The notes beneath the pieces were generated by a model. The model had not been told where the DNA came from and searched no databases. It saw nothing but the letters and a program-made list of their open reading frames with translations. Below, piece by piece: positions 41,804-52,624 of a DNA stretch of 64,000 nucleotides (position 1 is its first letter; every line of letters starts with the position of its first letter). Source of the DNA: Acidimicrobiia bacterium (GTDB lineage Bacteria > Actinomycetota > Acidimicrobiia > Spongiisociales > UBA11373); the NCBI GenBank assembly GCA_030584185.1, contig CP129495.1:1391628-1455627 (forward strand), read 5' to 3'. A program made the position numbers and the translations under genes.

Positions 41804-42408
41804 AGAAGGACCTGGAGGTCATGACGCAGCAAGCCCTCGGCCTTGGGAAACGACTGTGAGAGCCGGAGGAGATCGGAAGGCTGTGAGGTTCCACGACGAA
41901 GCCACCGCTTGAGGGCCTCTCGCCCCAGGTCGTCACCCTCGTTGTGTCGTAGCCGGTAGGCGTCGATGATCGAACGCTCAGGGGAGTAGATGCCGATGGT
42001 GAGTTCCGACTCGAGGAGGAGCGTCGAGCGACCGAGCTCGAAGGTATCCGTGCCGAACGAGTGCCAACGAATCCGGATGGGAAGGCGCGGGTGCCAGGTC
42101 CCCCGTGGCAGGGCGATGTCGTATCGCGACGGGATCTGGTCTGTCAGGTCGTGATGTGCCAATGCAGACAGGAGACAGAGGGTGGCTCTTGGCGCTGCTG
42201 CCGCTATCTCCATCAGGTCGGTATCGGTTGTCTCCCATCCGGCCTTCTTGTAGAGACCATGTCCGATGCGCTCGATATCGCCGCGATCGAGCATCCTGTA
42301 GAGGCGCGGGTTGGTGAGCCCGGCATCGCGGGCATCTGACCAGCGGAAGATCGGCCCCAGCTGATCGAGGGGTTCGGTGTCTGAGCGTGCGGATGGCATG
42401 GCGTACAT
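41800..42408 (-). CDS. AbiEi-type antitoxin
   Basis: A 202-residue protein with an N-terminal winged helix (FRWSDARDAGLTNPRLYRML and RGDIERIGHGLYKK) and the AbiEi C-terminal domain (TLCLLSALAHHDLTDQIP, DIALPRGTWHP, ERSIIDAYRLRHNEGDD). ATG 42408 is chosen among close alternatives (GTG 42420, ATG 42399). The operator-like inverted repeat just upstream overlaps the promoter, consistent with autorepression. Confidence 0.88.
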   Translation of the reverse strand: MYAMPSARSDTEPLDQLGPIFRWSDARDAGLTNPRLYRMLDRGDIERIGHGLYKKAGWETTDTDLMEIAAAAPRATLCLLSALAHHDLTDQIPSRYDIALPRGTWHPRLPIRIRWHSFGTDTFELGRSTLLLESELTIGIYSPERSIIDAYRLRHNEGDDLGREALKRWLRRGTSQPSDLLRLSQSFPKAEGLLRHDLQVLL

Positions 42409-42412
42409 AATC

Positions 42413-42439
42413 CTATACACATATCGGTCATCTGTATAG
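42413..42439. promoter_or_regulatory. Inverted repeat upstream of abiEi-abiEii
   Basis: CTATACA (42413-42419) and TGTATAG (42433-42439) are perfect arms around 13 bp. They lie just before the antitoxin start in an AT-rich patch. AbiEi proteins are known to repress their own operon through inverted repeats. Confidence 0.6.
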
Positions 42440-42468
42440 ACAACTGTACGGTCAGGTGGGGGGCGTCA

Positions 42469-43635
42469 TCAGCTTGGGAACGGCTCGCCTGGTGGCCAGT
42501 TGTCTCCGAGTCCGAGCGTATCCCTGAACAGGTTCCCACCGGCTGACTCCGAGAGCTCCCCCGTTGCGGTGTCGGCGGTTCTTTGAGTAACGCCGAAGGA
42601 GAGAGGTGTCTGGCCGGTCCACGGGTTCGTCCAGAGGACTGGTGTTCGGGAAGCCAGGTACCACGGGCCGAGATTGTCTGCCGCGAGGACGGCGGCTACA
42701 TGCTCGTCTCGTACTCCCTTGCGCGTGAGCCAGAGCCCTTCTGGCACGTTGCGCCACGAAGGGTTGATTTGGCCGTCGCGAATCATCTCAGGGTGCTCCC
42801 ACCCGACGCCAAGGAGAGCAAGCGGCCAGGTCTCACTCGAGGCTGTCCAACGAAGGTTCAGGCATGCCAGGATCAGTGGCTCATGGAGTAGGGAGTACCG
42901 CTTCGCCTTCTTGTGAAGGGAGCTGGCGATGTCGGCGTGATCGCTCACGAACCGGCCCCGCGCCGGCCCCATGCCGATCCCCTTCCGTGGGCCGAAGCGA
43001 GATGGTCTACGCGGAACGAGTTCCAGCGCAATCGACCAGTCAGAGTCATCGAAGGTCCGGTTGTGTCGAGGCGGTTCAACGGCCGGCGGCGCACTGGTCT
43101 CGACCTCTGTGATCCAGGCCTCCATCGAGCTTCGCAAGCGGTTGAGCGACGGAGCGGTGCTCGAATCGATCACCGAGACGACATGAAGGATGTGATATTG
43201 CGTCTCGAGGCCGGAGTGCATCTCGAGCACTGGTGCCTGTCGCGCATCTGCTGAGCGATCTTGGCGGGGCTCGTTCAGGACCGTGGCCTCGACGATCGCG
43301 GACCGGACTCCATCTGAGATCCGGAAGTCGGGTGTCAGGGTGGTCCCGCCGGCCTGAACTTCGGGGTCCACCGTCGGATTGAGGCCGAGGTGGAGGAAGG
43401 CCGAATGCAGGGCGAGCTCCCAGTAGGCCCCCCAGTAGTCGTCGGGCCGACCCCGAAGCCGAGTAAGGAGCCTTTGCCGATGGTCTTGCGGGTACTCGGC
43501 GAACATCGACTCGAGTACGCCTCGGATCTCGTCCCAGAACGGACCGGCCACCCGATCGAGAAACTGGTAGTGGGTCTCGGTGTATGCGGCCGGCGAACTG
43601 TCGGTCCGGTGAGACGTGCTGAAGATCTGATCCAT
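42469..43635 (-). CDS. Uncharacterised protein with nuclease-like core
   Basis: A 388-residue protein. YWELALHSAFLHLGLNPTVD, then TLTPDFRISDGVRSAIVEAT, resembles the P-D-x(n)-E-A-T variant of PD-(D/E)XK folds (residues 70-122). The rest is not recognised. A TCACAGT/ACTGTGA inverted repeat precedes the gene. It lies in the block between the tRNA-Ile fragments. Confidence 0.6.
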   Translation of the reverse strand: MDQIFSTSHRTDSSPAAYTETHYQFLDRVAGPFWDEIRGVLESMFAEYPQDHRQRLLTRLRGRPDDYWGAYWELALHSAFLHLGLNPTVDPEVQAGGTTLTPDFRISDGVRSAIVEATVLNEPRQDRSADARQAPVLEMHSGLETQYHILHVVSVIDSSTAPSLNRLRSSMEAWITEVETSAPPAVEPPRHNRTFDDSDWSIALELVPRRPSRFGPRKGIGMGPARGRFVSDHADIASSLHKKAKRYSLLHEPLILACLNLRWTASSETWPLALLGVGWEHPEMIRDGQINPSWRNVPEGLWLTRKGVRDEHVAAVLAADNLGPWYLASRTPVLWTNPWTGQTPLSFGVTQRTADTATGELSESAGGNLFRDTLGLGDNWPPGEPFPS

Positions 43636-43650
43636 CACCTGCTCGCGAGG

Positions 43651-43674
43651 TCACAGTATGGATGGGAACTGTGA
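43651..43674. promoter_or_regulatory. Inverted repeat upstream of nuclease-like gene
   Basis: TCACAGT (43651-43657) and ACTGTGA (43668-43674) are perfect 7-bp arms spaced by 10 bp, starting 15 bp before the gene start at 43635. This is a possible operator; no regulator is known. Confidence 0.4.
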
Positions 43675-43904
43675 CAGGGCGCGCCGCGGAGGCGTGCGCT
43701 CTTTGATAGAGCAACGACGATTGAGCTCGCGCAGGGTGGCGGGAACGGAGAATGCCCAAGTCAGAGCTCGAAACAGGTTGCCACGAAGACCGGCGCCGCC
43801 CCCCGCCACAGCGGCACACCCCGGGCGGTTGCCACGAGCCCCACGCCTTTCGCGGCAACCTCAAACCGCCGCGACTCCCCCTTGCCCCGCCTCCACTCGC
43901 CTCG

Positions 43905-44203
43905 ACGCGTCGGCGAGTGTGATCGATGAGGGCTTTCGCGGAGGCAAGGAAGTTCACGAGGAGCCATTCAGCTTCCTGGAGCGTTCGATCAAGACTCGAC
44001 CCGTCCCTGATGTCGAACATCGGGAGCGCGATGTCGGGATCCCTGAGGCTGTCCAGGAATCCCCTGTGGCTCCGCCAGTTCCCCTCGAAGACCCGATAGA
44101 CACGCTTGAGGGCGGTCACTCGGTGCGCAGCATCTCGAAGAAGGGGCCCCTGGAGCCGCCGGACTATCCCGCAAGCTCTTGATTCCTTGGGTCGGTCACC
44201 CAT
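43905..44203 (-). pseudogene. Probably truncated gene of unknown family
   Basis: From ATG 44203 about 95 residues look protein-like (ALKRVYRVFEGNWRSHRGFL, then EAEWLLVNFLASAKALIDH). After that the frame turns into Arg/Gly-rich sequence typical of an out-of-frame read. The helical LVNFLASAKALIDHTRR segment suggests a cut HEPN-like or similar protein, but no family is recognised. Confidence 0.35.
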
Positions 44204-44263
44204 CCATTCTGGCGAGGCACGGTGACGCGAAACTCGAAGGCCATGTCGACACGGAGTTGGTGT

Positions 44264-44491
44264 TCAGTCCAGTGAAGCCGTCAGCACGAGGAGGGCGACG
44301 GTCAGCCCCACCAGCACGGAGGTGAGCACGACGAGCGTCCATGTCAGGCACTTGATCGACCGGCTGCTCGCCCGCATTGCTTCAGCATGTCGCCGCGTGA
44401 GTTCAGCGAGCGCACCGGCGCCAGCCGCCCCAGCGTGCCCCGCTGCATAGTCGACGAGCTCCGGCTCGCTCATCTCGGTATAGATACTCAT
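44264..44491 (-). CDS. Small single-pass membrane protein
   Basis: A 75-residue protein with an acidic N-terminus, an Ala/Gly stretch and a C-terminal transmembrane helix (about residues 48-72, rich in Leu/Val). TAGTCT lies 9 nt before the ATG. The function is unknown. Confidence 0.6.
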   Translation of the reverse strand: MSIYTEMSEPELVDYAAGHAGAAGAGALAELTRRHAEAMRASSRSIKCLTWTLVVLTSVLVGLTVALLVLTASLD

Positions 44492-44655
44492 AGGCCAGTG
44501 AGACTATCCAAGGACCGCGATCGGCACCCGCGCGATTGCTGAGCGTGACAAGAGTGTGCCACAAGACGCGTCATCTCGTGTCATGTCGTGTCACGCGGAT
44601 CGGCGCGAAGTCGAGTCTTGGACTCACTGTGTCGTTGAAAACCCAGTGTCTTCGG

Positions 44656-44730
44656 TGGGCCCGGGTGGACTCGAACCACCGACCTCATCCTTATCAGGGA
44701 TGCGCTCTAACCGGGCTGAGCTACGGGCCC
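44656..44730 (-). tRNA. tRNA-Ile (GAT)
   Basis: The minus strand folds as a full cloverleaf with acceptor GGGCCCG, D-arm AGCTCAGCCCGGTTAGAGC, anticodon loop CTGATAA (anticodon GAT), and T-arm GGTGGTTCGAGTCCACC. The 3' end faces the accessory island, and its last 26 nt recur at 38995-39020. Confidence 0.95.
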
Positions 44731-44803
44731 TCGGGGAACCGGGAGTGTACCAACCCGGGAACTGCCCGATCCCCTCCCGGGGTTCGTAACATGGGTGCCT
44801 CAA

Positions 44804-44877
44804 GGGGATGTAGCTCAGTCCGGCAGAGCACCTGGTTTGCATCCAGGGGGTCAGGGGTTCGAATCCCCTCATCTCCA
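44804..44877 (+). tRNA. tRNA-Ala (TGC)
   Basis: Cloverleaf with acceptor GGGGATG/CATCTCC, D-arm AGCTCAGTCCGGCAGAGC, anticodon loop TTTGCAT (anticodon TGC) and T-arm AGGGGTTCGAATCCCCT. It is divergent from tRNA-Ile. Confidence 0.95.
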
Positions 44878-44950
44878 CGCCATCGCCCCCACGGGGGGTG
44901 CGGGCGGGCCCCTGCCCGCCACGGTGTCGTCGGCCGAGAGGAGACCAGTC

Positions 44951-46099
44951 ATGCGCAACGCAGTCATCGTCGATGCGGTCCGCACCCCGGTGGGGCGCCG
45001 CAACGGGGGCCTCAGGGACATCCACCCGGTCGATCTCGCCTCCATCCCCCTCTCCGCCCTGATCGAGCGCACCGGCATCGACCCGGCGCTGGTCGACGAC
45101 GTCATCCTCGGATGCGTCTCCCAGACCGGGGAGCAGGCCTTCAACGTGGCCCGCAACGCCGTGCTCGCCGCCGGTTTCCCCGAGGAGGTGCCCGGCACCA
45201 CCGTCGACCGCCAGTGCGGCTCCGGCCAGCAGGCGGTCCACTTCGCCGCCCAGGGGATCATGGCCGGCGCCTACGACGTGGCCATCGCCGGCGGGGTCGA
45301 ATCCATGTCCCGCATCCCCATGGGGGTCACCGCCGAACAGGGCCCCGGGTTCCCCTTCGGCCCCAAGATGCTGGCCCGCTACGCCCAAGGCCTGGTCCCC
45401 CAGGGCCTGAGCGCCGAGATGATGGCCGACAAGTGGGGGCTCTCCCGTGAGTACCTCGACTCGATCGCCCTCGACTCCCACACCCGGGCCGCCCTGGCAG
45501 CCGACGAGGGCCGGTTCGACTCGCAGATCGTCCCCGTGGAGACCCCCGGCGGCCTCATCACCAGGGACGAGGGGATCCGCCGTGAGACCTCGGCCGAGGC
45601 ACTGGCCTCCCTGAAGCCGGCGTTCAAGGCGGACGGGAGGATCACCGCCGGCAACTCCAGCCAGATCTCCGACGGCGCCGCCGCCCTCCTGGTCATGGGC
45701 GAGGACGTCGCCGAGCGCCTCGGCCTCACCCCCCTGGTCCGGTTCCGCTCCTTCGCCGTCGCCGGTGCCGACCCGGTGATCATGCTCAGCGCCCCCATCC
45801 CCGCCACCTTCAAGGCGGTGGAGCGGGCCGGGATCGCCCTCGAAGACGTCGACCTCTTCGAGGTCAACGAGGCGTTCGCCTCCGTCCCCGGGGCCTGGCT
45901 GGCCGAGACCGGCGTCCCCTGGGAGAAGGTCAACGTCAACGGCGGGGCCATCGCCCTGGGCCACCCCCTCGGCTGCTCCGGAGCCCGGGTGATGACCACC
46001 CTCATCCACGAGATGCGCCGCACCGGCGCGCGTTACGGCCTGCAGGCCATCTGTGAGGGCGGGGGCATGGCCAACGCCACCCTGCTCGAAGCCGTCTGA
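44951..46099 (+). CDS. Acetyl-CoA acetyltransferase (thiolase)
   Basis: A 382-residue thiolase. The nucleophile Cys is in VDRQCGSGQQAVHFA (about residue 87), followed by GGVESMSRIPMG, NEAFASVPGAWL, the catalytic His in GGAIALGHPLGCSGAR (about 338), and a C-terminal CEGGGMANATL whose cysteine at the usual CxG site is shifted before GGGM. It would act in beta-oxidation or acetoacetyl-CoA formation. GAGAGGAG lies upstream of the ATG. Confidence 0.9.
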   Translation: MRNAVIVDAVRTPVGRRNGGLRDIHPVDLASIPLSALIERTGIDPALVDDVILGCVSQTGEQAFNVARNAVLAAGFPEEVPGTTVDRQCGSGQQAVHFAAQGIMAGAYDVAIAGGVESMSRIPMGVTAEQGPGFPFGPKMLARYAQGLVPQGLSAEMMADKWGLSREYLDSIALDSHTRAALAADEGRFDSQIVPVETPGGLITRDEGIRRETSAEALASLKPAFKADGRITAGNSSQISDGAAALLVMGEDVAERLGLTPLVRFRSFAVAGADPVIMLSAPIPATFKAVERAGIALEDVDLFEVNEAFASVPGAWLAETGVPWEKVNVNGGAIALGHPLGCSGARVMTTLIHEMRRTGARYGLQAICEGGGMANATLLEAV

Positions 46100-46101
46100 C
46101 C

Positions 46102-46344
46102 GTGGATCAGGTGATCCCGGTCGCGATCGCCGTCGCCATCGGCCTTCTGGTGTGGCGCACCGGGCGGTGGGGGGTGCGCCTCCTCGCCCGGCCCGGCCCC
46201 GATGAGCCGGACCCCGATGCCGTGGTCGAGGTGGAGGCCGCATTCCGCTGCACCGTGTGCGGGCTGCGCCTCACCGTCACCCACGCCCAGGGGGACGAGA
46301 TCGCCGCCCCCCGTCACTGTCGCGAGGAGATGGAACCGGCGTAG
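46102..46344 (+). CDS. Small membrane protein with CxxC motif
   Basis: An 80-residue protein with an N-terminal transmembrane helix (IPVAIAVAIGLLVW) and a soluble tail with CTVCGLRL and a later HCREE, a possible zinc site. The GTG start lies 2 nt after the thiolase stop, so it is probably cotranscribed. Its function is unknown. Confidence 0.65.
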   Translation: MDQVIPVAIAVAIGLLVWRTGRWGVRLLARPGPDEPDPDAVVEVEAAFRCTVCGLRLTVTHAQGDEIAAPRHCREEMEPA

Positions 46345-46410
46345 TCCTGTTCACACCTGTGGACCGTGCTGGGGAGAACTACACCGATGTGATTCGACCG
46401 CTCGGTGGTG
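46345..46410. repeat. 66-bp direct repeat, copy 1
   Basis: It begins immediately after the stop of the small CxxC gene and recurs at 47732-47797 immediately after the stop of the propeller lipoprotein gene. It has a palindromic core (ACACCTGTGGACC) and a shared GGGGAGAACTACAC block. About eight positions differ. Confidence 0.8.
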
Positions 46411-46483
46411 GTCGAGGTTCGTGGCGGCGGAGGATGGCCGGCGGGCCGGTACGCTGCCGCACCCTTTTCGCCCTGGAGGTGGC

Positions 46484-47731
46484 ATGTCGCATCGTCTGGT
46501 CGTCGGTGTCTGCCTGCTCCTGGTCCTAGCCGCATGCGGCGAGGACGCCGAATCCACGACCACCACGGCCGTGTCGACGACCACCACCGTCACCACCGCC
46601 GCCGGCGTCGGGACCTCCTGGGAACGAGCGCCCGACGAACAGGAGGCCTTCGGTGGCACCGCCTATCAGGAGATGATGGCGGTGACCGAGGGCGGTCCGG
46701 GCCTGGTCGCCGTCGGCTGGCAGGAGACCGACAGCCAGAAGGACGCCGCGGTGTGGACCTCCGAGGACGGCTCCAACTGGCTGCGTGTCCCCTTCGACGA
46801 GACGACCTTCGGCGGCGCCTTCGAGCAGATGATGACTTCGGTGGTCGCCGCAGGCCCGGGTCTGGTGGCGGTCGGCTGGACCTCATCGGAGGTCGACGTC
46901 GACGCCGGCGTGTGGACCTCTGCCGACGGGCTCACCTGGTCGCCGGTTCCGGCGGACCCGGTGGCACTGGGCGGTCCCGACTGGCAGGGGATGAACTCCG
47001 TTACCGTGGGCGGACCCGGCCTGGTGGCTGTCGGGTTCGAGTGGTCGGAAGGCGAGAGGCATGCCGCGGTGTGGACCTCGGTGGACGGTCTCGCCTGGAC
47101 ACGGGTTCCCCACGACGAGGCGGTCTTCGATGGTCCCGGCGAGCAGATGATGAACGCGGTGACGGCCGGCGGGCCCGGCCTGGTGGCGGTCGGCCTCGAG
47201 TCGTCCTACTACGACGCCGCTGCCGCGGTGTGGACCTCTGCCGACGGGCTCGTCTGGACACGGGTTCCCCACGACGAGGCGGTGTTCGGCGGCCCCTCCG
47301 ATCAGACCATGAGATCCGTTACCACCTCCTGGTCCGGCCTGGTGGCCGCCGGCGGGGACGAGTCCGGGGTCGACATGGCCGCCGCGGTGTGGACCTCTCC
47401 CGACGGGCTCGTCTGGACGAGGGTCCCCCACGACGAGGCGGTTTTCGGCGGACCCGACTGGCAGCGGATCAACTCGGTGGTGGCGTCGGGAACCCTCGTG
47501 GTGGCGGTCGGGTTCGACTGGTCAGGAGGCGACCTCGACGGGGCCGCCTGGGCCTCGTCGGACGGGGTCATCTGGTGGCGGGTTCCCCACGACGAGGCGG
47601 CCTTCGGCGGCACCGAGGATCAGCGGATCGAGTACGCGGTGGCCTGGGGCTCCGGTGTGGTCGCCGTGGGCTGGACCGGGTCCGCTGCCGGCCACCGCCC
47701 TGCGGTGTGGCTGGCCCGCCCTGCCGACTGA
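46484..47731 (+). CDS. Lipoprotein with seven-repeat beta-propeller
   Basis: A 415-residue exported lipoprotein (LVLAAC lipobox near residue 17, Thr-rich linker). The rest consists of seven repeats of about 53 residues with consensus W-RVPHDEAVFGG-Q-M-SV then GPGLVAVG then AAVWTS-DGL. That copy number fits a closed seven-bladed propeller. GGAGG precedes the ATG. The gene lies exactly between two 66-bp direct repeats, suggesting a moveable unit. The ligand is unknown. Confidence 0.85.
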   Translation: MSHRLVVGVCLLLVLAACGEDAESTTTTAVSTTTTVTTAAGVGTSWERAPDEQEAFGGTAYQEMMAVTEGGPGLVAVGWQETDSQKDAAVWTSEDGSNWLRVPFDETTFGGAFEQMMTSVVAAGPGLVAVGWTSSEVDVDAGVWTSADGLTWSPVPADPVALGGPDWQGMNSVTVGGPGLVAVGFEWSEGERHAAVWTSVDGLAWTRVPHDEAVFDGPGEQMMNAVTAGGPGLVAVGLESSYYDAAAAVWTSADGLVWTRVPHDEAVFGGPSDQTMRSVTTSWSGLVAAGGDESGVDMAAAVWTSPDGLVWTRVPHDEAVFGGPDWQRINSVVASGTLVVAVGFDWSGGDLDGAAWASSDGVIWWRVPHDEAAFGGTEDQRIEYAVAWGSGVVAVGWTGSAAGHRPAVWLARPAD

Positions 47732-47797
47732 TCCTGTCCACACCTGTGGACCGCTCTGGGGAGAACTACACGCGTGTGATTCGACCGCTCAGTGGTA
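47732..47797. repeat. 66-bp direct repeat, copy 2
   Basis: This copy starts with TCCTGTCCACACCTGTGGAC, a near-perfect palindrome, directly after the stop codon at 47729-47731 and overlaps the end of the convergent crgA gene by a few bases. Confidence 0.8.
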
Positions 47798-48031
47798 GTT
47801 GAGGGTCATCATGAAGCCGACGGCGATCGACGCCAGCCCGGTGTAGAGGAACATGCTGCGCTGCCCCCCCGGCATCACGTCGACGTAGTTGAGGATGATC
47901 ACCAGCACCCCCACCGCCATCAGCGAGAACATCAGCACCACGTACCAGGTGGGCGAGACCTTGCTCTCCTTGCGCACCGGCGGCGGCGTGATGGCCCGGC
48001 TCGGCCTGCGGCGTCCCTTCGACTTCGGCAT
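47789..48031 (-). CDS. crgA: Cell division protein CrgA
   Basis: An 80-residue two-helix membrane protein: basic N-terminus (PKSKGRRRPSR), first helix SPTWYVVLMFSLMAVGVLVI, the conserved NYVDVMPGG loop, second helix LYTGLASIAVGFMMTLNY. This is the CrgA/UPF0233 pattern of actinobacteria, a divisome component. TAGCCT lies 8 nt before the ATG. Confidence 0.93.
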   Translation of the reverse strand: MPKSKGRRRPSRAITPPPVRKESKVSPTWYVVLMFSLMAVGVLVIILNYVDVMPGGQRSMFLYTGLASIAVGFMMTLNYH

Positions 48032-48061
48032 GGTGCGCAAGGCTAGCGGCCCGGCGGCGGG

Positions 48062-48832
48062 CTACTCGCCGCAGCCGTACCCGCCGTTGACGTACTCGAT
48101 GGTGTCGGCGCCGCTGGTGCCGGTGAGGGTCCCCCCGAGGTACTGGAACCCGGCGTCGGGCCTGATCCAGAAGGCGTCGCCGAACAACGGGTCGTCGCTC
48201 TCGATGTTCATCGTCGGCCAGATGGCCAACATCTCGGCCACCGTCACCCCCAGGTCGATGCTGTCCGGCGGGCCGGCGGTGAGGCGGGTCATCGCCGGCG
48301 AGTAGTAGCCGTACCAGACGAACTTGGGGGCGGTCCCGGCGACGAACGCCTCCACGTCGGAGAACATCAGGGTCAGGGCGTCGCCCAGGAACATCACCTG
48401 GCGCACCTGCGTGCCGGGACAGACGCCCAACGAGCCGGAGGAAGTGGGCATCCACCCGGTGTCACCGCTGGGCGGTCCCCAGAGGATCTCGGCGAGGCCG
48501 AGGACCGTCTCCGGGTCGGTGCCGAAGTCGGCGAACCCGATTCCCCACGGCTGGAAGAGGGGGGTGGGCACCGGGGGCGGTCCCAGAGTGGGTTCCGGGG
48601 CGGTGGTGCCCGGCGCCGCCGTGGTGGCAGGGGCAGACGTGGTGCTCGGCGCCGCCGTGGTGGCAGGGGCGGCGGTGGTGGCAGGCGCCTCGGTGGTCGC
48701 CGCCGGCTCGCTGCTGGTGGTGGCGCCTTCGGCCGTCGTCGTGGTCGAGCCGAACGGCAGCCCGCCTTCGTCGTCGCCGCAGGCGGCGGCCAGCAGCACC
48801 AGAACGAGCGAGATCGGGATGAAGCGGCGCAT
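48062..48832 (-). CDS. Lipoprotein with TTAAP-rich linker, paralogue 1
   Basis: A 256-residue lipoprotein (LLAAAC lipobox). A low-complexity Thr/Ala/Pro linker (TTAAPATTAAP repeats, about residues 40-80) leads to a globular domain beginning GPPPVPTPLFQPWGIGFADF. It is about half identical by eye to the next gene. Paired cysteines occur at GVCPGTQ and at the C-terminal YGCGE. The function is unknown. Confidence 0.75.
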   Translation of the reverse strand: MRRFIPISLVLVLLAAACGDDEGGLPFGSTTTTAEGATTSSEPAATTEAPATTAAPATTAAPSTTSAPATTAAPGTTAPEPTLGPPPVPTPLFQPWGIGFADFGTDPETVLGLAEILWGPPSGDTGWMPTSSGSLGVCPGTQVRQVMFLGDALTLMFSDVEAFVAGTAPKFVWYGYYSPAMTRLTAGPPDSIDLGVTVAEMLAIWPTMNIESDDPLFGDAFWIRPDAGFQYLGGTLTGTSGADTIEYVNGGYGCGE

Positions 48833-48895
48833 GATCCTCCTGTTCGTGCCTGGGGAGCCTATCCGCAGAGCCCGGTCGGCGCGGCTACCGGCGGG

Positions 48896-49693
48896 CTACT
48901 CCCAGCCGCACCCCTGGCCGCCGTCGACGTCGATCAGGGCATGGGCGCCGGTGAGCCCGGTCACGCGCCCGGAGAGACGGTCCTGACCTTTGAACCCGCC
49001 GGGGATGTACCAGAACCGCATCGAGCCGTCGAGCTCCGACTGGGACACGGTGGAGCCGGGCCACATCGCCAGGGCGTCGGCGACGCTGGTGCCCACATCG
49101 ATGCTGAACGGCGGTCCCGAGGTGAGCGGGGTGGTGCCGGTGTACCCGTACCAGATGAAGTTCTCCACTCCGCCGGCAGCGTAGAAATCGCTGTCGGTGA
49201 ACATCAGCGTGATGGTGTTCCCCAGGTAGGAGACCCGCCGGGCCCGGGTTCCGTAGCAGTACCCGAACCCGAGTGATCCGGAATCGAACACCCCTGAGGT
49301 GAAGGGGCCGCTGAACCAGCCGGTGTCGTTCGACGGGGCGCCCCAGATGAGGCCGGCGGTGTTCAGCACTGAGGCCATGTCGTCGCCGAAGTCGGCGAAC
49401 CCGATCCCCCAGGGCAGGAACTGTGGCAGCGGTACCGGGGGCGGTCCCAGGGTGCCGATCGGATACACCGCAGTGGTGGTGGTCGCCGGAGCGACGGTGG
49501 TCGCCGGGGCCTCGGTGGTGGCCGGGGCGGCCGTCGTCGCCGGTGCGGCCGTCGTGGCGGGGGCCTCGGTGGTGGCCGGGGCGGCGGTGGCGGCGATGGT
49601 GCTCGTGGCCCCCAGCGGGAGCCCTCCCGAGTCGTCGCCGCAGGCGGCGGCCAGCAGGAGCATCGTCAGAGCGGCGGCGCCGAGACTTCGCAT
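48896..49693 (-). CDS. Lipoprotein with TTAAP-rich linker, paralogue 2
   Basis: A 265-residue paralogue of the downstream gene: lipobox LLAAAC, TTAAP/TTEAP repeats, then GPPPVPLPQFLPWGIGFADF and FIWYGYTGTTPLTSGPP. Cysteines at GYCYGTR and QGCGWE are shared with the paralogue. The two genes are a tandem duplication downstream of pknB. Confidence 0.75.
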   Translation of the reverse strand: MRSLGAAALTMLLLAAACGDDSGGLPLGATSTIAATAAPATTEAPATTAAPATTAAPATTEAPATTVAPATTTTAVYPIGTLGPPPVPLPQFLPWGIGFADFGDDMASVLNTAGLIWGAPSNDTGWFSGPFTSGVFDSGSLGFGYCYGTRARRVSYLGNTITLMFTDSDFYAAGGVENFIWYGYTGTTPLTSGPPFSIDVGTSVADALAMWPGSTVSQSELDGSMRFWYIPGGFKGQDRLSGRVTGLTGAHALIDVDGGQGCGWE

Positions 49694-49731
49694 CTTCCTC
49701 CACTTCGCAGGTGCGGCGAAAGATACTCCGC

Positions 49732-52359
<2,628 letters not shown>

Positions 52360-52397
52360 GGCGGGGAATGGTAACCCCAGGTGGTGGAACCCATCGG

Positions 52398-52522
52398 ATG
52401 CCGCTCAGCCGGGCGGGCTGGGCACCAGGGTCGACTCGTCGAGCACCCGCACCGGCATCGGCTGGCCGAACCCCTCGCACAGGGCCTCCTCGCCGTCCCC
52501 GCACCACACCAGACGCCCGCCG
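52398..52522. repeat. Direct repeat B, left copy (fragment of amidohydrolase 3' end)
   Basis: These 125 bp equal 54227-54351 with one synonymous mismatch. On the minus strand they encode the last 38 residues of the amidohydrolase (from LVWCGDGEEALCEGFGQP to the stop) plus 7 nt beyond. There is no upstream gene part. They bound a 1.7-kb cassette. Confidence 0.95.
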
Positions 52523-52564
52523 GAAATGGTCGATCGTGGTGTGGTCGAGGTCCCCCGTGACTGG

Positions 52565-52620
52565 TAGGCTGACCGCCAATCATCCCCGCCGTTCGTCTTC
52601 GGGCGAACAGGCGGGGTTTT
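52565..52620 (+). ncRNA. Short transcript unit 3: -10 element plus strong terminator hairpin
   Basis: A TAGGCT element (52565-52570) precedes a hairpin of 12 bp (CCCCGCC and GTTCG arms, 52584-52595 with 52604-52616) capped by a UUCG-type loop and followed by TTTT. No plus-strand gene lies upstream, so it would end a transcript of about 45 nt. It abuts the 3' end of NYN copy 3, as small RNA 2 abuts NYN copy 2. The -35 is weak. Confidence 0.45.
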
Positions 52621-52624
52621 CAAT

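Noticed and set aside
43076-44203. Minus-strand reading frame of 375 codons
   Set aside because: Beyond the first 95 or so codons it is Arg/Gly/Pro-rich and overlaps the well-formed gene at 42469-43635 in another frame, so only its start is kept, as a possible truncated gene.
46345-46410. 66-bp repeats considered as integron attC sites
   Set aside because: No GTTRRRY core or matching R box is present and no integrase gene is in the window.
48600-49600. Short repeats in the lipoprotein genes considered as CRISPR or VNTR outside genes
   Set aside because: They lie in frame and encode Thr-Ala-Pro linkers.
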